From Gongronella butleri (lineage: Eukaryota; Mucoromycota; Mucoromycetes; Mucorales; Cunninghamellaceae), in contig JAIWZP010000018.1 in NCBI GenBank assembly GCA_025201375.1, forward strand, positions 248,001-312,000: a DNA stretch of 64,000 nt, read 5' to 3'. How positions within the stretch are numbered: position 1 is the stretch's first letter; the number at the start of each line of letters is the position of its first letter. The notes beneath the pieces were generated by a model. The model saw nothing but the letters and a program-made list of their open reading frames with translations. It was not told where the DNA came from and ran no database searches. Of the stretch, positions 56,601 to 64,000 are shown piece after piece. Both the position numbers and the translations under genes were made by a program.

Positions 56601-57640
56601 CAGTGTTCGCATGCCGTAGGATAATGACCGTTAAAACCATCTTTTTTATGCTGTTGTCCTGATCAACCCGTCCGAGTTGTCCAAAAATTGATGCAAGTGA
56701 TCATCAAGGGCTGGCAATTCGCTATTTCCGGGTTTAGCAGCAATCTGATCAAGAAACTTGCACGAAATATTAAAAATTAAAACAAAAATATACACCGTCC
56801 GCAGCAAACTCGCCGAGATCGCAACTGATTCCCTCTCAAGGTATCAACGGGTGCTTTCATCAGTTTCTCTTCTTGTTTGATTGCTTACACCAGCGCGCTA
56901 CTGTATGACTCATGGAACAACCTTTTCTCAACCTTTTTCTCTGCTAAAATGTCTATTGTGGCTAAAGATTCAGGCACCATAGTGTGACGAAACACACCAC
57001 AATGAGAAATGACGACCTGCAGACTCCGAATTGGGCGCGATTTGCAGCCTCCAACGGGGGCACGCCAAAGGCAAATCAAACTTGGTCAAGATGCGCCGCC
57101 TAAGCAAAAATAGACAACATGAGCTCTCCGAACGAGACCACGCTTGCATAAACTACGGAGCAGCAGGACAGACAGACGAAAAAGGCAAAAACGAGTTTGA
57201 TCCATCGCCTGATCGACAAGCAATGAGCAATTTTCGATTTTCTTTATTTCGTCATATGCGCGCGTGTGCCTGGCCCTGACATGCACGTCTTTTTATCATC
57301 ATGCACAAGTGAACAATCAAAAAGGAAAGAAAAACGGGATGAAAAAAAAGCCCGCCATGTGGCCTGTTTATCAAGGTCAGCCGAAATCCGCGACCCAGCG
57401 TGCTGTGGCGTGGCCACGATATGAATCTAAGGAAATTATCCGAGCATCTGTAACTGTCATTGACCGTTTGCATCCGCCAACCGCTTTGGCCAGGTTGTCC
57501 TGGTTCCTTTTTTTTTTAACGAGGCCTCTCTTTTCTTTTTTTTCTCCTTTTTTTTATTTCTATTCAACGTCTCGGCGACGTCACGTTTCCTCCATTTTTC
57601 ACCTCTCGTCTGAAACAAATTCACGCGCCACCACAACCAA
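56601..57640. other. Intergenic with kinase promoter
   Basis: About 1 kb without a recognised gene, ending in a T/C-rich leader (57500-57600) before the kinase ATG. Confidence 0.4.
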
Positions 57641-61547
<3,907 letters not shown>

Positions 61548-61761
61548 GCAAAATCAAATCTCGCGACTCTATTTGCATTTTTCTATAATTAAATGTACCA
61601 AAATGAGAGCGATTTTGGTCCTTTTTGGTATTTTACACTTGATTTTGATCCTTGATCCACTCGTTATAAGCACGTGATGTGCACGGCACACTGTGACGGA
61701 CAAGAGCTCACTACAGTATTTGACAGCGCACATCAACGTCCTACTACTGTAAAAATATAGT

Positions 61762-61987
61762 ACGAATTTTGTGAAGACTTTGCGAACGTTCGTAAAAAAA
61801 ATCAAACGAACGTCATAGTGAAGACTTCGCAAACAACGTCCGCAAAAAAATGAACGAACGTCGTAGTGAAGACTTCGCAAACAACGTTAGTAAAAAAATG
61901 GACGAACGTCGTATCATAGTGAAGACTTCGCAAACAACGTTTGTAAAAAATCGAACGAACGATTTGAAGACTTCGCGAACAACGTTC

Positions 61988-62032
<45 letters not shown>

Positions 62033-62285
62033 GAACAACGTCGTAGTGAAGAAGACCGTGCAAACAACGTTTTGTAAAAAATCGAACGAACATTGTAGAG
62101 ACTTCGCGAACAACGTTTGTAAAAAAAAATTGAACAAACGTTGTAAGGACTTCGCGAACACCGTTCGTAAAAAATTGAACGAACGTATAATAATATCATA
62201 GCGAAAACTTAGCGAACAACGTTCGTAAAAAATTGAACGAATGTGGTGAAGACTTCGCGAACAACGCGGACGTTCGTAGTATGAT
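61762..62285. repeat. Tandem array of ~10 hairpin-forming units
   Basis: About ten units of 42-60 nt, each built from 'gtgaagacttcgcgaacaac' followed by 'gttcgtaaaaaattgaacga' with variations. In the best units ACGTTCG is followed after ~12 nt by its complement CGAACGT, a perfect 7-bp stem. One unit holds an A-run of ~44 nt. Units differ by many point changes, so the array is old or fast-evolving. It lies 215 bp after the kinase stop. Confidence 0.8.
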
Positions 62286-62329
62286 ACTGTGTCTTTAGGG
62301 ATCGTTTTGACTCTTATTTGGCCTTGATT

Positions 62330-63830
62330 TTATGCAAAATGCAATTAATCAGGACTGAGTGATCCGATCTCTGGAAAAACTTGGAATCATCAAAGTTTTG
62401 GATCAAGTATCCACTTGCCTAAATTTGACGCCAGATGGTCAAACTCATCGGGAGTAACGCGTAAATTATTGATTTGCGCTGGGTTTTCACTAGCGAACAC
62501 GAATCTCGAGCTTTCTCGCGACTGAGCGATCCGATTCGCGAAAAAACGTAACGACACTGATGAATTGGGTCTACCATCAGTTGGTCCAAATTTGGGACTT
62601 ACTAGATGAGCGAGTTTTTAAGAAAGCGCCAGTTTCACAGGCGTAAATGGGGTACAATCTGCAGCATTTTGTCTCGTACTGCGGCAACAGCTGATCGCCC
62701 CGGCACGTGACTGACCTCAAATGAATCGGTGGTCAAACGCGGTAAAAGCGCTTGTGGTTTGGGGATATCGCTTCACGTTTTCGGCTAATTAGCATTGAGA
62801 GGTTGTTTGGATTCTGGTTTGGCCCTAATTTTATGAAAAATGAATGTTCTCAGGACTGAGTGATCCGATTTGGGAAAAAACTTCTTGACATCGCCCGCTT
62901 TTTGTATTCAGCATCCTGTAGCTCAAACATAGGGCCTGATGAACAAGATCCGGAGGACACTATCAGCAAAAAGTGGATAAATAAGGGGTTGTCCATTTTG
63001 GCAGCGTACGCGACAGCCGCCGTATCGACGCGCAAGTCACCTCAAATGAATCTGTGAAGAAAGACGACAAAAGCGCTTGCGTTTTGGAGACATTGCATTG
63101 AGATCACGGCGAGTTGGTGTGCAAATACTCTGAAAACTCGCATTTTCATCCGGTTTGGATTTTTACTACGTACACACAAATGCAGTAATAAAGCGTTTGA
63201 TCTGTCCATCTTCGATCACAGTAGGCAGAAACTGAAGCGCGCTCTGCTGTCATTGCGATACTTATTGAAGTATTGCGCTACACGGCACGGAAAAAACGTA
63301 CCGCACACATAATACATTTACCGTATCTTTTAAACACCAAAAGTGTGTTTTCAAACTTTACCGGCCTGCTGTGCCTCCAGAAATTTTTTTGCAGCCTACT
63401 GCCCTACTCTCCCGCCAATGAAACAAGCGTCACGGCGTAAACTGTAACCCAGAGTTCAAAACGGACCCGCTCCATTTTTTTGGACTCGAAAATGCCAACA
63501 AAATGTCCTACATGTACAGTACTATTTTGCATTCATCTGTCCATCTGCATGATTGACCACGCTCAAAACTTGCCGCATCGAGTTCAGCGCAAAAATTGCA
63601 ACAAAAAAGCTTAAAAAACCCCCAAAGCGCTACGACCACTTTTGAAAAATTCAGGGGTCACTCAGGGGTCACACATTTCAATCTCAGAAAATGCCAAATT
63701 TGGGTAAATTCCAACTCCGAGGGATCAATGCATCCCAAACAGGTGACTCCGACGATCTATCTGTTACTGTACTGTATTACAGTAGCAGACAAAATGGCAG
63801 CTCGTCCCAACTTTTAGAAAAAGGCCCAAA
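62330..63830 (+). repeat. Dispersed repeat family B, copy 2
   Basis: Matches 18340-19860 over the whole length with the same order of blocks. It carries a second partial copy of its own left part: the 'gatccgat' plus A-run block occurs at 62367, 62529 and 62865, and the 'acctcaaatgaatc' block at 62715 and 63040. No coding domains. 63830-64000 is T-rich sequence with nothing recognised. Confidence 0.7.
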
Positions 63831-64000
63831 GAGTGACGCATGAACGGCGATCAACCGAGAAAAGTGCCTACTTTAGGCAAGATTTTTTTGCAAAAATTTA
63901 ATGTTTGACACTTCCAAATTAAATGCGTGGATTGCATGGAATTTTTATTTTTTTGTATTTTTTTTATTTTTTTATTTGCACATTTTTATGCGCTGAGTGG

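Noticed and set aside
61762..62285. CRISPR-like array
   Set aside because: This is eukaryotic DNA, the 'spacers' are themselves repeated, and the unit is a degenerate tandem repeat with inverted heptamers.

Overview
This is nuclear DNA from a filamentous fungus. The evidence is a eisosome Pil1/Lsp1-type protein, a Zn2Cys6 regulator, a GH18 chitinase with a CBM19-like tail, a Kre9/Knh1-like secreted protein, an Hsl1/Gin4-type kinase with a KA1 tail and an Rtc5-type TLDc protein. Genes carry many short introns, mostly 50-100 nt, with canonical GT..AG ends. The lineage cannot be fixed by reading alone. An early-diverging fungus (Mucoromycota-like) is my best inference from the overall gene style. 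Long A/T homopolymers are very common: A-runs just after 5' splice sites and T-runs just before 3' splice sites and start codons.

Layout. 1-330: end of a dispersed repeat (family A). 0.47-5.9 kb: Hcs1/IGHMBP2-type helicase (+), fumarylacetoacetase (-), prefoldin subunit 2 (-). 5.9-12.7 kb: gene-poor, two family A repeats around an F-box gene (-). 12.7-18.1 kb: UMTA-like methyltransferase (+), a small Cys/His protein (+), Pil1-like eisosome protein (-). 18.3-21.2 kb: repeat island (families A and B, plus an ~85-nt A-rich homopolymer). 21.7-33.8 kb: F-box gene (+), Kre9-like secreted protein (-), COG3 (+, 13 exons), three tandem VOC/glyoxalase-fold genes (-), a SLC35F/EamA-type transporter (-), ribosomal protein uS8/Rps22 (-), MsrA (-). 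33.8-35.5 kb: empty of recognisable genes. 35.5-61.5 kb: dense block with a 60-residue membrane microprotein (-), TFIIIC 90-kDa-type subunit (-), GPR1/FUN34/YaaH acetate transporter (-), Coa4 (+), Smu1 (-), a degenerate SNF2-like protein with two GRF-type zinc fingers (+), chitinase (-), Zn2Cys6 regulator (+), Rtc5 (-), a family A repeat and the KA1 kinase (+). 61.5-64 kb: an array of hairpin-forming ~48-nt units and a family B repeat.

Most genes are unrelated housekeeping functions placed side by side. The coherent local units are the three VOC paralogues, which arose by tandem duplication, and the head-to-head Smu1/SNF2-like pair sharing about 150 bp. I reconstructed exon chains by hand and checked reading phase at every junction. 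One chain, the TFIIIC subunit, has a single junction that does not keep phase. The most unusual items are the SNF2-like protein whose helicase motifs are eroded, the hairpin array, the microprotein that only appears after splicing, and a long Rps22 intron that may host a snoRNA.
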